DNA of 64,000 nucleotides. Origin: Streptomyces sp. NBC_01803. GTDB lineage: Bacteria; Actinomycetota; Actinomycetes; Streptomycetales; Streptomycetaceae. The position numbers were made by a program, and so were the translations under genes. Where the stretch lies: NCBI RefSeq assembly GCF_035917415.1, contig NZ_CP109073.1, forward strand, positions 868,001 to 932,000, given 5' to 3'. The notes under the pieces were generated by a model. The model was not told the DNA's origin, ran no database searches, and saw only the letters and a program-made list of their open reading frames with translations. Of the stretch, positions 1-7,785 are shown piece after piece (position 1 is the first letter of the stretch; each line of letters opens with the position of its first letter).

Positions 1-48
1 CGCGATGCTGGGCCTGCTCAGGTCGATCTCGACGTTCTGGTCCGCCAC
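1..48 (-). CDS. 5' end of an unidentified gene (partial)
   Basis: The reverse strand opens with a GTG preceded by a GGGAG ribosome-binding site about six bases upstream. The 16 visible codons read VADQNVEIDLSRPSIA before the window edge. Codon choice is strongly G/C-ended, as in the neighbours. The fragment is too short to name. It is divergent from the metal ATPase to its right, and the roughly 260 bases between them hold an inverted repeat that probably serves the ATPase. Confidence 0.5.
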   Translation of the reverse strand, partial: MADQNVEIDLSRPSIA

Positions 49-217
49 GGCAGCTCCCGTTCCTGTGTCCCCGCGCACGCGCCCGCCCCAGGACACGCCG
101 CTCCGTGCGAGGTCAGAGTAACGCTTTTGAGCGGCGACCCGCACAGTCGTGCGCCGATCAACTCTCCTTCCTTTCAGTCCACTTGCCGCGCTCCACCTTT
201 CCGCGCATCTAAGTATC

Positions 218-231
218 TGCGTGTATACGCA
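218..231. promoter_or_regulatory. Candidate ArsR/SmtB-type operator upstream of the metal ATPase
   Basis: The 14-mer TGCGTGTATACGCA has 5-bp inverted arms (TGCGT/ACGCA). It sits between two AAGTAT direct repeats at about 211-216 and 231-236, inside an unusually AT-rich stretch for this genome. It lies 85-98 bases before the ATPase start. ArsR/SmtB sensors bind AT-rich imperfect inverted repeats at the promoters they repress, and such a sensor is encoded just downstream of the ATPase. That this is its operator is inference. Confidence 0.5.
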
Positions 232-315
232 AGTATGAGCTATAGTCCGTGGTGCTCCGGCCGTCATCGACGCCGGCTCCCGGAGACACGGACGGAACGG
301 ATGGAGTTGATGACC

Positions 316-2319
316 ATGGCGGCGACGACCGGTCGAACCGCTATCGCCGAGCCCGCGGCGGCACCCCCGCGCGGGCCGGTGACCGCGCACCGCACGCGGC
401 TGTGGGCGCTGGCCGAGGTGCGCTGGGCGGCGGCGGCGACCGCCCTGTTCGTGCTCGGCGTCGTGGCCGACGTCGCGGGCGCGCCGGGCTGGGCGACCTG
501 GACCCTGTATCTCTCCTGCTACGTGGCCGGCGGCTGGGAGCCGCTGTGGGCGGGTCTGACGGCGCTTCGGGAGAAGAGCCTCGACGTGGATCTGCTGATG
601 ATCGTGGCCGCGATCGGCGCCGCGTCGATCGGTCAGGTGCTGGACGGCGGCCTGCTGATCGTCATCTTCGCCACGTCGGGCGCCCTGGAGGCGTACGCCA
701 CCCAGCGGACGGCCGACTCAGTGCGGGGCCTGCTGGACCTGGCGCCCGAGCACGCCACCCGGCTGACGGCGGCGGGCGGCGAGGAGGTGGTGGCCACCGC
801 CGAACTGGTCGTCGGCGACGAGATCCTGGTCCGGCCCGGCGAACGGGTCGGCGCCGACGGCGAGGTGATCGACGGCGCGAGCGACGTGGATCAGGCCACC
901 ATCACCGGCGAGCCGCTGCCCGTGCCCAAGCTCATGGGCGACGAGGTGTTCGCCGGCACGCTCAACGGCGGCGGCGCCCTGCGGGTGCTGGTGACCCGGC
1001 CCGCCGAGGACTCGGTGGTGGCCCGGATCGTGGCGATGGTGCGGCAGGCCAGCGATACCAAGGCCCCCACCCAGCTCTTCATCGAGAAGATCGAACAGCG
1101 GTACTCCGTGGGCATCGTGGTCGCGACCCTGCTGATCTTCGCCGTGCCCTTCTTCGGCCTGGGCCAGAGCTTGGACGACGCGCTGCTGCGGGCGATGACG
1201 TTCATGATCGTCGCCTCGCCCTGCGCGGTCGTGCTGGCGACGATGCCCCCGCTGCTGGCGGCCATCGCCAACGCCGGCCGGCACGGCGTGCTGGTGAAGT
1301 CGGCGGTCGTGATGGAGCGTCTGGGCGCCACCGACCGGGTGGCGTTCGACAAGACCGGCACCCTCACCGAGGGCACCCCGCGCGTGGCGGACGTCCGCGT
1401 CCTGCCGGGCACCCAGCTGGACGCGGCGGGGGTGCTGCGGCTGGCGGCAGCCGCCGAGTACCGCTCGGAGCACCCGCTGGCACGTGCCGTCGTGACCGCC
1501 GCCGCGGAGCGCGGCATCTCCCCCGACCCCGTCACGGACTTCTCCTCCGCGCCGGGCCGGGGCGTCAGCGCCCTGGTCGGCGGCCACCGGATCGAGGTGG
1601 GCAGCCCCGCCCACCTGCTGCGGGAGATCACCGGCCCGGCCGACACCGTGGTGCCGGAGCTGGAGGAAGCGGGCCGCACGGCCGTGGTGGTCCGCGTGGA
1701 CGGCACGCCCGTCGCCGTGCTCGGGATCGCCGACCGGCCGCGTCCCGGCGCGGCCGGGACCGTCCGGGCGGTCGCGGAGCTGACCGGCGCTCCGCCGGTC
1801 CTGCTCACCGGGGACAACGCCCGCGCCGCCCGGCGCCTGGCCCGCGAGGTGGGCATCGAGGACGTGCGGGCCGGCCTGCTTCCGGAGGACAAGGTGGCGG
1901 CCGTCCGCGAGCTGGAGGACGCCGGCTACCGGACCCTGGTCGTCGGCGACGGCGTCAACGACGCGCCGGCCATGGCGGCGGCGCACCTGGGCGTGGCCAT
2001 GGGCCGGGCCGGGTCGGATCTGGCGCTGGAGACGTCCGACGCGGTGGTGGTCCGGGACGAACTCGACACGATCCCGTCCGTGATCGCGCTCTCCCGTCGG
2101 GCCCGCCGGGTGGTGATGGCCAACCTCGTCATCGCGGGCACGTTCATCTCGGTCCTGGTCGTGTGGGACCTGGCGGGCCACCTGCCGCTGCCGCTCGGGG
2201 TGGCCGGGCACGAGGGCTCGACCGTGATCGTCGGGCTCAACGGCCTGCGGCTGCTGCGCTCGGCGGCCTGGCCCGGGGAACGGCGGCAAGGGGCCGAGCC
2301 CCGGCGCACCGGGGTCTGA
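316..2319 (+). CDS. ctpD: P1B-4-type metal-transporting ATPase (Co/Zn/Fe/Ni export)
   Basis: This is an inner-membrane heavy-metal pump of about 667 residues. Visible motifs in order are TGEP (actuator), SPC at S301-C303 in the membrane metal site, the phosphorylation motif DKTGTLT at D345, SEHPLA (the HP of the nucleotide domain), GDGVNDAPA, and HEGS near H632 in the last membrane region. SPC combined with an HEG(G/S/T) motif marks the P1B-4 class (CtpD/CoaT). There is no N-terminal CxxC metal-binding domain, which is normal for that class. I chose the ATG at 316 because GGAG sits nine bases upstream; in-frame ATGs at 301 and 310 are alternatives. The downstream ArsR-type sensor is its likely regulator. 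The exact metal cannot be read from sequence. Confidence 0.9.
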   Translation: MAATTGRTAIAEPAAAPPRGPVTAHRTRLWALAEVRWAAAATALFVLGVVADVAGAPGWATWTLYLSCYVAGGWEPLWAGLTALREKSLDVDLLMIVAAIGAASIGQVLDGGLLIVIFATSGALEAYATQRTADSVRGLLDLAPEHATRLTAAGGEEVVATAELVVGDEILVRPGERVGADGEVIDGASDVDQATITGEPLPVPKLMGDEVFAGTLNGGGALRVLVTRPAEDSVVARIVAMVRQASDTKAPTQLFIEKIEQRYSVGIVVATLLIFAVPFFGLGQSLDDALLRAMTFMIVASPCAVVLATMPPLLAAIANAGRHGVLVKSAVVMERLGATDRVAFDKTGTLTEGTPRVADVRVLPGTQLDAAGVLRLAAAAEYRSEHPLARAVVTAAAERGISPDPVTDFSSAPGRGVSALVGGHRIEVGSPAHLLREITGPADTVVPELEEAGRTAVVVRVDGTPVAVLGIADRPRPGAAGTVRAVAELTGAPPVLLTGDNARAARRLAREVGIEDVRAGLLPEDKVAAVRELEDAGYRTLVVGDGVNDAPAMAAAHLGVAMGRAGSDLALETSDAVVVRDELDTIPSVIALSRRARRVVMANLVIAGTFISVLVVWDLAGHLPLPLGVAGHEGSTVIVGLNGLRLLRSAAWPGERRQGAEPRRTGV

Positions 2320-2334
2320 CCAGTCCCCCCGCTC

Positions 2335-2378
2335 GTCTCGGGGCGCTCTTCCGCCGTACGGCGTGGGCGCCCCGAGAC
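2335..2378. terminator. Hairpin terminator after the metal ATPase
   Basis: Twelve-base arms GTCTCGGGGCGC and GCGCCCCGAGAC pair perfectly, and the loop itself contains a second self-complementary stem around CGCCGTACGGCG. It starts 16 bases after the ATPase stop codon and lies ahead of the separate promoter of the ArsR gene, so the two genes probably form separate transcripts. Confidence 0.65.
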
Positions 2379-2422
2379 GTTCCCGTCCACCGGGTCCACC
2401 CGCCCACCGGCACCACTGGGGA

Positions 2423-2428
2423 TAGAAT
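2423..2428 (+). promoter_or_regulatory. -10 element (TAGAAT) of a probably leaderless arsR transcript
   Basis: TAGAAT ends six bases before the ATG at 2435, and no Shine-Dalgarno sequence is visible. In actinobacteria a TAnnnT box ending six to seven bases before the start codon is the usual signature of a leaderless mRNA whose 5' end is the A of ATG. No good -35 element is seen at the expected distance. Confidence 0.6.
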
Positions 2429-2434
2429 CTGACT

Positions 2435-2788
2435 ATGCATGCGGATATCGAGGATTTCCATGTCCCGGAGTCCGAGGTCGTGGACCGGGCGAGCGAGCTG
2501 CTGCGCATCCTCAGCGACCCCACACGGCTACGTCTGCTGTACGCGCTCGCCCAGGGCGAGACCAATGTGGCCTGCCTGGCCGAGATCGTCGGGGCCAACC
2601 CGGCGGCGGTGAGCCAGCACCTGTCCAAGCTGCGGCTGTCCGGCGCGGTCAAGGCCCGCCGGCAGGGCACGTTCATGTACTACACGGTGGCCGATCCGGC
2701 CATCCACAGCGTGCTGCGGGCCGTGCTCGGGGAAGACGCGCCCGAGCCCGCGGCACCGGCACCGGCACCGGCACCGGCCCGCGCGTAG
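2435..2788 (+). CDS. ArsR/SmtB-family metal-sensing repressor
   Basis: This 117-residue winged-helix repressor probably controls the ATPase upstream. Residues 15-45 form the ILSDPTRLRLLYAL helix pair typical of the family. The recognition region NPAAVSQHLSKLRLSG (about 54-69) is followed by the wing (RRQGTFMYYTV) and a last helix containing DPAIHSVLRAVLGED. His2, Asp4, Glu6 and His9 at the N-terminus plus D/H in the last helix resemble the N-terminal and alpha-5 ligand sets of NmtR/KmtR-type Ni/Co sensors, though the exact ligands are uncertain. The C-terminus is a low-complexity (AP)n tail. The stop codon is the first TAG of a 24-base tandem array. It is probably translated from a leaderless message. 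Confidence 0.88.
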   Translation: MHADIEDFHVPESEVVDRASELLRILSDPTRLRLLYALAQGETNVACLAEIVGANPAAVSQHLSKLRLSGAVKARRQGTFMYYTVADPAIHSVLRAVLGEDAPEPAAPAPAPAPARA

Positions 2789-3060
2789 CCCGCGGCACCG
2801 GCCCGCGCGTAGCCCGCGGCACCGGCCCGCGCGTAGCCCGCGGCACCGGCCCGCGCGTAGCCCGCGGCACCGGCCCGCGCGTAGCCCGCGGCACCGGCCC
2901 GCGCGTAGCCCGCGGCACCGGCCCGCGCGTAGCCCGCGGCACCGGCCCGCGCGTAGCCCGCGGCACCGGCCCGCGCGTAGCCCGCGGCACCGGCCCGCGC
3001 GTAGCCCGCGGCACCGGCCCGCGCGTAGCCCGCGGCACCGGCCCGCGCGTAGCCCGCGGC
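2771..3060. repeat. 24-nt tandem repeat array (12 units plus diverged copies)
   Basis: The unit GCACCGGCCCGCGCGTAGCC plus CGCG repeats without interruption. The TAG inside it recurs every 24 bases from 2786 to 3052, giving 12 near-identical units. Two diverged units follow up to about 3105. The first TAG is the stop codon of the ArsR gene. Each unit can fold as a small hairpin (CCGCG...CGCGG). There are no variable spacers, so it is not a CRISPR array. It fills the gap between the convergent arsR and gntR genes and may act as a terminator. Its perfection suggests recent expansion or active slippage. Confidence 0.95.
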
Positions 3061-3122
3061 GCCGGCCCGCGCGGAGGTCGCGGCGCCGGCCCGCGCGGAG
3101 GTCGCACGAGGTCGCGCGGGCA

Positions 3123-3785
3123 TCAATCCCGCGCGGTCAGCCGACGCAGCGACGAGTCGAGGTGGCTGTCGAGAGCGGCGAGAAGTGACGCCTCACCACC
3201 GTCGCGGAGCAGGGCGACCAGGCCGCGATGCTCCTCGGCGAGGAGGTCCGGACGCGGCTCACGGACCGGCAGGTTCGACAGGCAGATGCGGGTCTCCGCG
3301 GCGAGCGTGGCGAACATCCGGGTGAGGCGGGGGCTGTCGGCGGACGCGACGAGGCTTTCATGAAAGGCCAGATCCCGCTCCACGAGCCGGCTCCACTCCG
3401 CGGCCGGGACGGCGGCCATGTCCTCGGCCGACTCCCGGAGACGGGCCAGATGACGCTCGTCCTTGCTCTTCCAGAGCAGCCCGGCCGCCTGCCGCTCGAT
3501 GAGGCGGCGGGAGAAGAAAAGATCCTCGACGTCGATGGGACCCAGCTCCACGACGAAGACGCCGCGGTTCCTGATGTTGACGAGCAAGCCCTCCTGGATC
3601 AGCCGCTGGAGAGCTTCCCGCACCGGTCCCCGGCTGATGCCGAACGTCGCCGCGAGCTGCGCCTCCGCCACCTGGCTGCCCGCGGGGAAAGTGCCGTCCA
3701 CGATGCGCTCACGGAGCTGGTCCAGAATGAGACTTGACGTGCTGCGCCGCGCGATCGGGACCAGGCCCGGCACCCCTTCGGTCAC
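3123..3785 (-). CDS. GntR-family (FCD-type) transcriptional regulator
   Basis: This protein of about 220 residues is the last gene of a long minus-strand catabolic operon. The N-terminal winged helix reads LREAIVDG-like then ATFGISRGPVREALQRLIQEGLL. An all-helical FCD ligand domain follows (VEDLFFSRRLIERQAAGLL ... RDLAFHESLVASADSPRLTRMF ... EEHRGLVALL), carrying the E/H positions that bind metal and an acidic ligand in this family. The GTG at 3785 is chosen because GGAGGAATC sits directly upstream; an ATG at 3821 is possible but lacks a spaced RBS. ATTGTCAACA at 3811-3820 upstream resembles a GntR half-site. It is paralogous to the GntR protein at 8853-9590 of the same operon, so the two may sense different pathway intermediates. 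Confidence 0.88.
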   Translation of the reverse strand: MTEGVPGLVPIARRSTSSLILDQLRERIVDGTFPAGSQVAEAQLAATFGISRGPVREALQRLIQEGLLVNIRNRGVFVVELGPIDVEDLFFSRRLIERQAAGLLWKSKDERHLARLRESAEDMAAVPAAEWSRLVERDLAFHESLVASADSPRLTRMFATLAAETRICLSNLPVREPRPDLLAEEHRGLVALLRDGGEASLLAALDSHLDSSLRRLTARD

Positions 3786-3920
3786 GATTCCTCCGCCAAC
3801 AGCAGTGTCGATTGTCAACATCCTACTGCCGGATAGCGGGCGGCCGAGCCGGGACGGCTGTTTCCGGACACCCCTGCCCGGCACGGCGGTTGCGGGCGGG
3901 GGTGTCCGGGGCGGAGACGC

Positions 3921-5414
3921 TCAGTCGCGGCGGACCGCGACGATCTTCGGCTCCGTCATGGCCTCGACCGCGTAACGCACCCCCTCCCGGCCGACACCGG
4001 ACCGCTTCGGGCCGCCGAACGGCATGGCGTCGATCCGGAAGTCGCTGCTGTCGTTGATCATGACCGCGCCGACCCGGAGCCGTTCCGCGACGGCCAGAGC
4101 GGTGTCGAGGCCGGCCGTGAACACCCCCGCCTGGAGCCCGAACGCGGTGCCGTTGGCCCGGGCCACGGCCTCGTCCACGGTGTCGAACGCGTCGATGGCC
4201 AGTACCGGTCCGAAGACCTCCTCCACCATCAGCCGGGCAGCGGCGGGGACACCGGTGAGGACGGTCGGCCAGTGGAACGCTCCCTCCCGGCGCCCGCCCG
4301 CGCGCAGCACGGCACCGTCGGTCAGCGCCTCCTCGACCCACAGCGCCACCCGCGCGGCCTCGCGCTCGGTGATGAGCGGGCCGACGTCGGTGCGGGGGTC
4401 CCGCTTGCTGCCCACCCGCAGCAGCCCGGTCGCGGCCACCACCTCGTCGGTGAACCGGTCCACGAGCGGTGCCGCGACGAGGACGCGCTGCACCGACAGG
4501 CAGTTCTGACCGGCCACGCCGAAGGCACCGGCCACGACGGCCCGCGCGGCGCGGACCGGGTCGGCGTCATGGAGGACGAGCACGCAGTTGTTGCCGCCCA
4601 GCTCCATCAGGGTCTTCTTCGCCCCGGCCGCCCGCGCCACGGCGTCACCCGTCCGGTGGCCGCCGGTGAAGGAGACCAGATCGACCAGCGGGTGGCCGAC
4701 CAGGGCCTGGCCCGCCCGGGCGCCGGTGCCCGGGACCACGGCGAGCCGGTCGGCGGGAATCCCGGCGTCGAGCAGGACGGCGGCGAAGGCCAGCGCGGTC
4801 AGCGGCGTCGCCTCGGCGGGCTTCAGCACCACGCCGTTTCCCGCGACCAGCGCGGGGCCCAGCTTGTGGGCGACCAGGTTGAGCGGGTCGTTGAACGGCG
4901 TGATGGCCGCCACCACGCCGACCGGCTCGCGGGTGTACCAGCCGAGGCGGCCGGCGCCCCGCGCCGTGTCGTCGAAGGGCAGCGTCTCACCGGTGAGGCG
5001 GCCGGCCTGTTCGGCGGAGAGCCGCAGCGTCTCGGCGGCCCGGGACACCTCGGCGTCCGCCTCCCGCACCGTCTTGCTGCCCTCCCGGGATATCAGCTCG
5101 GCCAGCGTCACCCGGCGCTGCCCGAGCAGGGCGGCGGCCCGCTGGAGCGCCTCGCGGCGGCGCCACGCCGGCCACGGCTGACCGGAGTGGACGGCGGCGG
5201 CCACGGCCTCCACCGCCGCGCCCACCTCGGCCGCACTGGCATCCGTCACCGAGCCGAGCCGGCTGCCGTCCTCGGGGTCGTGGACGGTGAACGAGGTCTC
5301 GCCGTCGCGCCACACGCCGCCCCACAGCGCGCCGGCCGGCGGCTGCCAGGGGGCCGTCACCGCCAGGGGCGATGACGACAGCGGGACGGCCACGGCGACC
5401 TTCGCCGGTTCCAT
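3921..5414 (-). CDS. NAD(P)-dependent aldehyde dehydrogenase
   Basis: This soluble ALDH-superfamily enzyme of 497 residues oxidises an aldehyde to a carboxylate. It carries the catalytic Glu motif LMELGGNN and the catalytic Cys motif GQNC, the cofactor strand with ITPFNDPLNLVAHK, and the late EVFGPVLAI segment. Its ATG overlaps the preceding CDF gene's stop as TGATG, so it is translationally coupled in the operon. Following an FAD oxidase-like gene upstream, it would oxidise the aldehyde produced by oxidative deamination; this is inference from order. A gap of about 135 bases separates it from the terminal GntR gene. The substrate is unknown. Confidence 0.9.
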   Translation of the reverse strand: MEPAKVAVAVPLSSSPLAVTAPWQPPAGALWGGVWRDGETSFTVHDPEDGSRLGSVTDASAAEVGAAVEAVAAAVHSGQPWPAWRRREALQRAAALLGQRRVTLAELISREGSKTVREADAEVSRAAETLRLSAEQAGRLTGETLPFDDTARGAGRLGWYTREPVGVVAAITPFNDPLNLVAHKLGPALVAGNGVVLKPAEATPLTALAFAAVLLDAGIPADRLAVVPGTGARAGQALVGHPLVDLVSFTGGHRTGDAVARAAGAKKTLMELGGNNCVLVLHDADPVRAARAVVAGAFGVAGQNCLSVQRVLVAAPLVDRFTDEVVAATGLLRVGSKRDPRTDVGPLITEREAARVALWVEEALTDGAVLRAGGRREGAFHWPTVLTGVPAAARLMVEEVFGPVLAIDAFDTVDEAVARANGTAFGLQAGVFTAGLDTALAVAERLRVGAVMINDSSDFRIDAMPFGGPKRSGVGREGVRYAVEAMTEPKIVAVRRD

Positions 5415-6706
5415 CAGGACGCTCGCTGGAAGTGGTGGGCGGAACGGGCGTGGTAGTCGTGGTCCTCGTGGCTGCACGGGCTGACATGGACCATCACGTC
5501 CTCCAGCTTGGGCACGGAGTGCAGGAGCCGGTGCCGGACCTCCTGGGCGATGTCGTGCCCCTCGACAACGGTGCTGCCGCAGTCCACGGCGATCGCGGCC
5601 TCCCCGTGCAACCGGTGACCGATCCAGCGCATGCGGAACGCCTCCACCTCGACCACGCCGGGGACGCGGCTGATGGTCTCCTCGGCGGCGGTCACGGCGT
5701 CGGGATCGACGGCGTCCATCAGCCTGCGGAAGATGTCCCGCGCGGCGCCGCGGAGCACCATGAGGATCATGACGGTGACGAGCAGGCCCACGATGGGGTC
5801 GGCGAGGGGGAAGCCGAGCCAGACGCCGAGCGCTCCGAAGACCACGGCCAGGGAGGTGAATCCGTCGGTGCGGGCGTGCAGGCCGTCGGCCACCAGGGCG
5901 GCGGAACCGATCCTGCGGCCCACGCTGATGCGGTACTTGGCGACCAGCTCGTTACCGATGAAGCCGATGGCGCCGGCCGCCGCGACGAGCCAGACATTGT
6001 CCAGATCGCGCGGGTCCAGCAGCCGGTCGACGGACTCCCACCCGGCCACGACGGCGGAGGTGGCGATCATCAGCACGATGAAGATGCCGGCCAGGTCCTC
6101 GGAGCGGCCGTAGCCATAGGTGTAGCGGCGGGAGGCGGCGCGGGCGCTGAGGGCGAAGGCGAACCAGAGCGGCAGCGCGGTCAGCGCGTCCGAGAAGTTG
6201 TGGATCGTGTCGGCGAGGAGGGCGACCGAGCCGGAGATCACGACCACGACGACCTGGAGGAGCGCGGTCACCATCAGGGCGACCAGGCTGATCTTCAGGG
6301 CGCGGATGCCCTCCGCGGAGGACTCCAGGGCGTCGTCGGTCGAGTCGGCCGCGTCGTGGCTGTGCGGGCGGAAGATCTCCAGCAGGAAGCCGCGCAGCCC
6401 GCCCGGGTGGTCGTGCCCGTGCTCCCCGTGGTCGTGGCCGTGGCCGCCGTGCGCGTGCCCGTGGCCGTGCTCCCCGTGCGGGTGCTCCCCGTGCGGGTGC
6501 TCGTGCTCCCCGTGCGCGTGGCCTTGGTCGGCGTGCGGGTGCTCGTGGTCCCCGTGCGGGTGCTCCCCGTGCGGGTGCTCGTGCTCCCCGTGCGCGTGGC
6601 CTTGGTCGGCGTGCGGGTGCTCGTGGTCGGCGTGCGGGTGGCCGTGGCCGTCGTGGCCCTCCGCGTGAGGGTGCGGGTGCGGGTGGGGGTGCTGGTCCGC
6701 GGACAT
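5414..6706 (-). CDS. CDF-family divalent-cation exporter with long His-rich N-terminus
   Basis: This cation diffusion facilitator has about 430 residues. Its first roughly 110 residues are almost entirely H, G, E, D, P and A, including a perfect internal duplication. The membrane part begins at IRALKISLVALMVTALL and carries the two metal motifs HNFSD (helix 2) and DGLHARTD (helix 5), followed by a cytosolic ferredoxin-like domain (VPGVVEVEAFRMRWIG) and a His-rich tail. The ATG at 6706 is preceded by GAGGA; an ATG at 6721 overlaps the upstream stop as ATGA and is also possible. A zinc or other metal exporter inside a catabolic operon is unexpected. The His-rich segment probably buffers or senses metal. 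Confidence 0.9.
   Translation of the reverse strand: MSADQHPHPHPHPHAEGHDGHGHPHADHEHPHADQGHAHGEHEHPHGEHPHGDHEHPHADQGHAHGEHEHPHGEHPHGEHGHGHAHGGHGHDHGEHGHDHPGGLRGFLLEIFRPHSHDAADSTDDALESSAEGIRALKISLVALMVTALLQVVVVVISGSVALLADTIHNFSDALTALPLWFAFALSARAASRRYTYGYGRSEDLAGIFIVLMIATSAVVAGWESVDRLLDPRDLDNVWLVAAAGAIGFIGNELVAKYRISVGRRIGSAALVADGLHARTDGFTSLAVVFGALGVWLGFPLADPIVGLLVTVMILMVLRGAARDIFRRLMDAVDPDAVTAAEETISRVPGVVEVEAFRMRWIGHRLHGEAAIAVDCGSTVVEGHDIAQEVRHRLLHSVPKLEDVMVHVSPCSHEDHDYHARSAHHFQRAS
6471..6626. repeat. 78-nt direct duplication in the His-rich region of the CDF gene
   Basis: Bases 6471-6548 and 6549-6626 are near-identical and in frame, encoding two copies of a 26-residue His/Gly/Glu block. The period is a multiple of three, so copy number can change without breaking the frame and alters the number of potential metal ligands. 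Confidence 0.9.
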
Positions 6707-6717
6707 CGGCGGCGTCC

Positions 6718-7785
6718 TCATTTCGGGGTCGGGGTCGGGTTCTGGACCGGATTCTGGACCGGGTTCTGGACCGGGTTCTGGACCGGGTTCTCGGTGGTGT
6801 TCCAGTAGTGACAGGAGACGGAGTGGCCGGGCCCCGCCTCCCGGGGCGCGGGAGCCTCGGTGGCGCAGCGCTCGCGAGCCATCGGGCAGCGGCGGCGGAA
6901 GCGGCATCCGGCGGGCGGGTCTATGGGGCTGGGCGGTTCACCGCGCAGGGTGCCGAAGTCCGTCTCCGCACCGGGCTGTTCCGGCAGCGAGGCGGCGAGC
7001 AGTGCCTGGGTGTACGGGTGGGCGGGCCGCTCGAACAGCTCGTCGCGGGGCGCGACTTCGATGATCTCGCCCAGGTACATGACGGCGACCCGGTCGCAGA
7101 TGTGGCGTACGACGCGCAGGTCGTGGGAGATGATCAGCAGGGTGAGGCCGAGGCGTTCCTTCAGCTCGACCAGAAGGTTGAGGATCTGCGCCCGGATCGA
7201 CGCGTCAAGCGCCGAGGTCGGCTCGTCGCACACGAGGAAGCGCGGTCCGAGCAGCAGCGCCCGCGCCACCACCACGCGCTGCAACTGCCCGCCGGAGCAC
7301 TGGGCCGGGCGGCGGTCGAGAAACGACTCGTCCAGGCCGACCTGTCCCAGCACCTCCAGGATGCGGGCCCGCCGCTCCTCGCCGGTGCCGATGCCGTGCT
7401 GGGCCAGCGGGGCGTCGAGGCTGGTGCCCAGCCGCATCCGCGGGTCGAGAGCGGCGTAGGGGTCCTGGAAGACGAGTTGCATGGACCGCCGCAGGGCCTT
7501 GCGCGCGGCGCCCCTGCGCCCGGCGACGTCGGTGCCGTCGAACATGACGCGCCCCGCGTCGGTCCCCGCCAGCCCGAGGACCACCCGCGCCAGGGTGCTC
7601 TTCCCGCAGCCCGACTCGCCGACCAGCCCGAGCACTTCACCGGCCCGGACGGTGAAGGAGACGTCGTCGACCGAGTGCACCTTCTGCCGCCGGCCGAACA
7701 ACGGGCCGCCGCCGACCGGAAAGTGCTTGACCACGTGCTCCACGCTCAGCAACGGCGGCGCGGAGACCGACGGGTGGGCCGTCAC
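6718..7785 (-). CDS. dppF: DppF-type ABC transporter ATPase
   Basis: This is a cytoplasmic ATPase of a peptide/nickel-type importer, 355 residues. It shows Walker A GESGCGKST, the Q-loop FQDPYAALDPR, signature CSGGQLQR, Walker B LVCDEPTSALD and the H-loop ISHDL. The C-terminal oligopeptide ATPase extension includes GCRFRRRCPMARERC, whose cysteines resemble the cluster found in DppD/F proteins. The GTG start overlaps the previous gene's TGA as GTGA. The extreme C-terminus is four copies of NPVQ encoded by a 12-base repeat (6738-6785), absent from ordinary family members and probably a slippage product. Confidence 0.92.
   Translation of the reverse strand: MTAHPSVSAPPLLSVEHVVKHFPVGGGPLFGRRQKVHSVDDVSFTVRAGEVLGLVGESGCGKSTLARVVLGLAGTDAGRVMFDGTDVAGRRGAARKALRRSMQLVFQDPYAALDPRMRLGTSLDAPLAQHGIGTGEERRARILEVLGQVGLDESFLDRRPAQCSGGQLQRVVVARALLLGPRFLVCDEPTSALDASIRAQILNLLVELKERLGLTLLIISHDLRVVRHICDRVAVMYLGEIIEVAPRDELFERPAHPYTQALLAASLPEQPGAETDFGTLRGEPPSPIDPPAGCRFRRRCPMARERCATEAPAPREAGPGHSVSCHYWNTTENPVQNPVQNPVQNPVQNPTPTPK
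6738..6785. repeat. 12-nt tandem repeat (4 units) in the ABC ATPase 3' end
   Basis: GGTTCTGGACCG is repeated four times with one base change and a fifth degenerate unit. On the minus strand it encodes NPVQ four times immediately before the ATPase stop. It is in frame and probably of no consequence to ATPase function. Confidence 0.9.

Noticed and set aside
2771..3060. CRISPR-like repeat array
   Set aside because: Units are directly contiguous, with no unique spacers, and no cas genes are present.
2680..3126. A long minus-strand reading frame of (GYARAGAA)n
   Set aside because: It is produced entirely by the 24-base tandem array and parts of the flanking arsR gene on the other strand. It has no RBS and no non-repetitive content.
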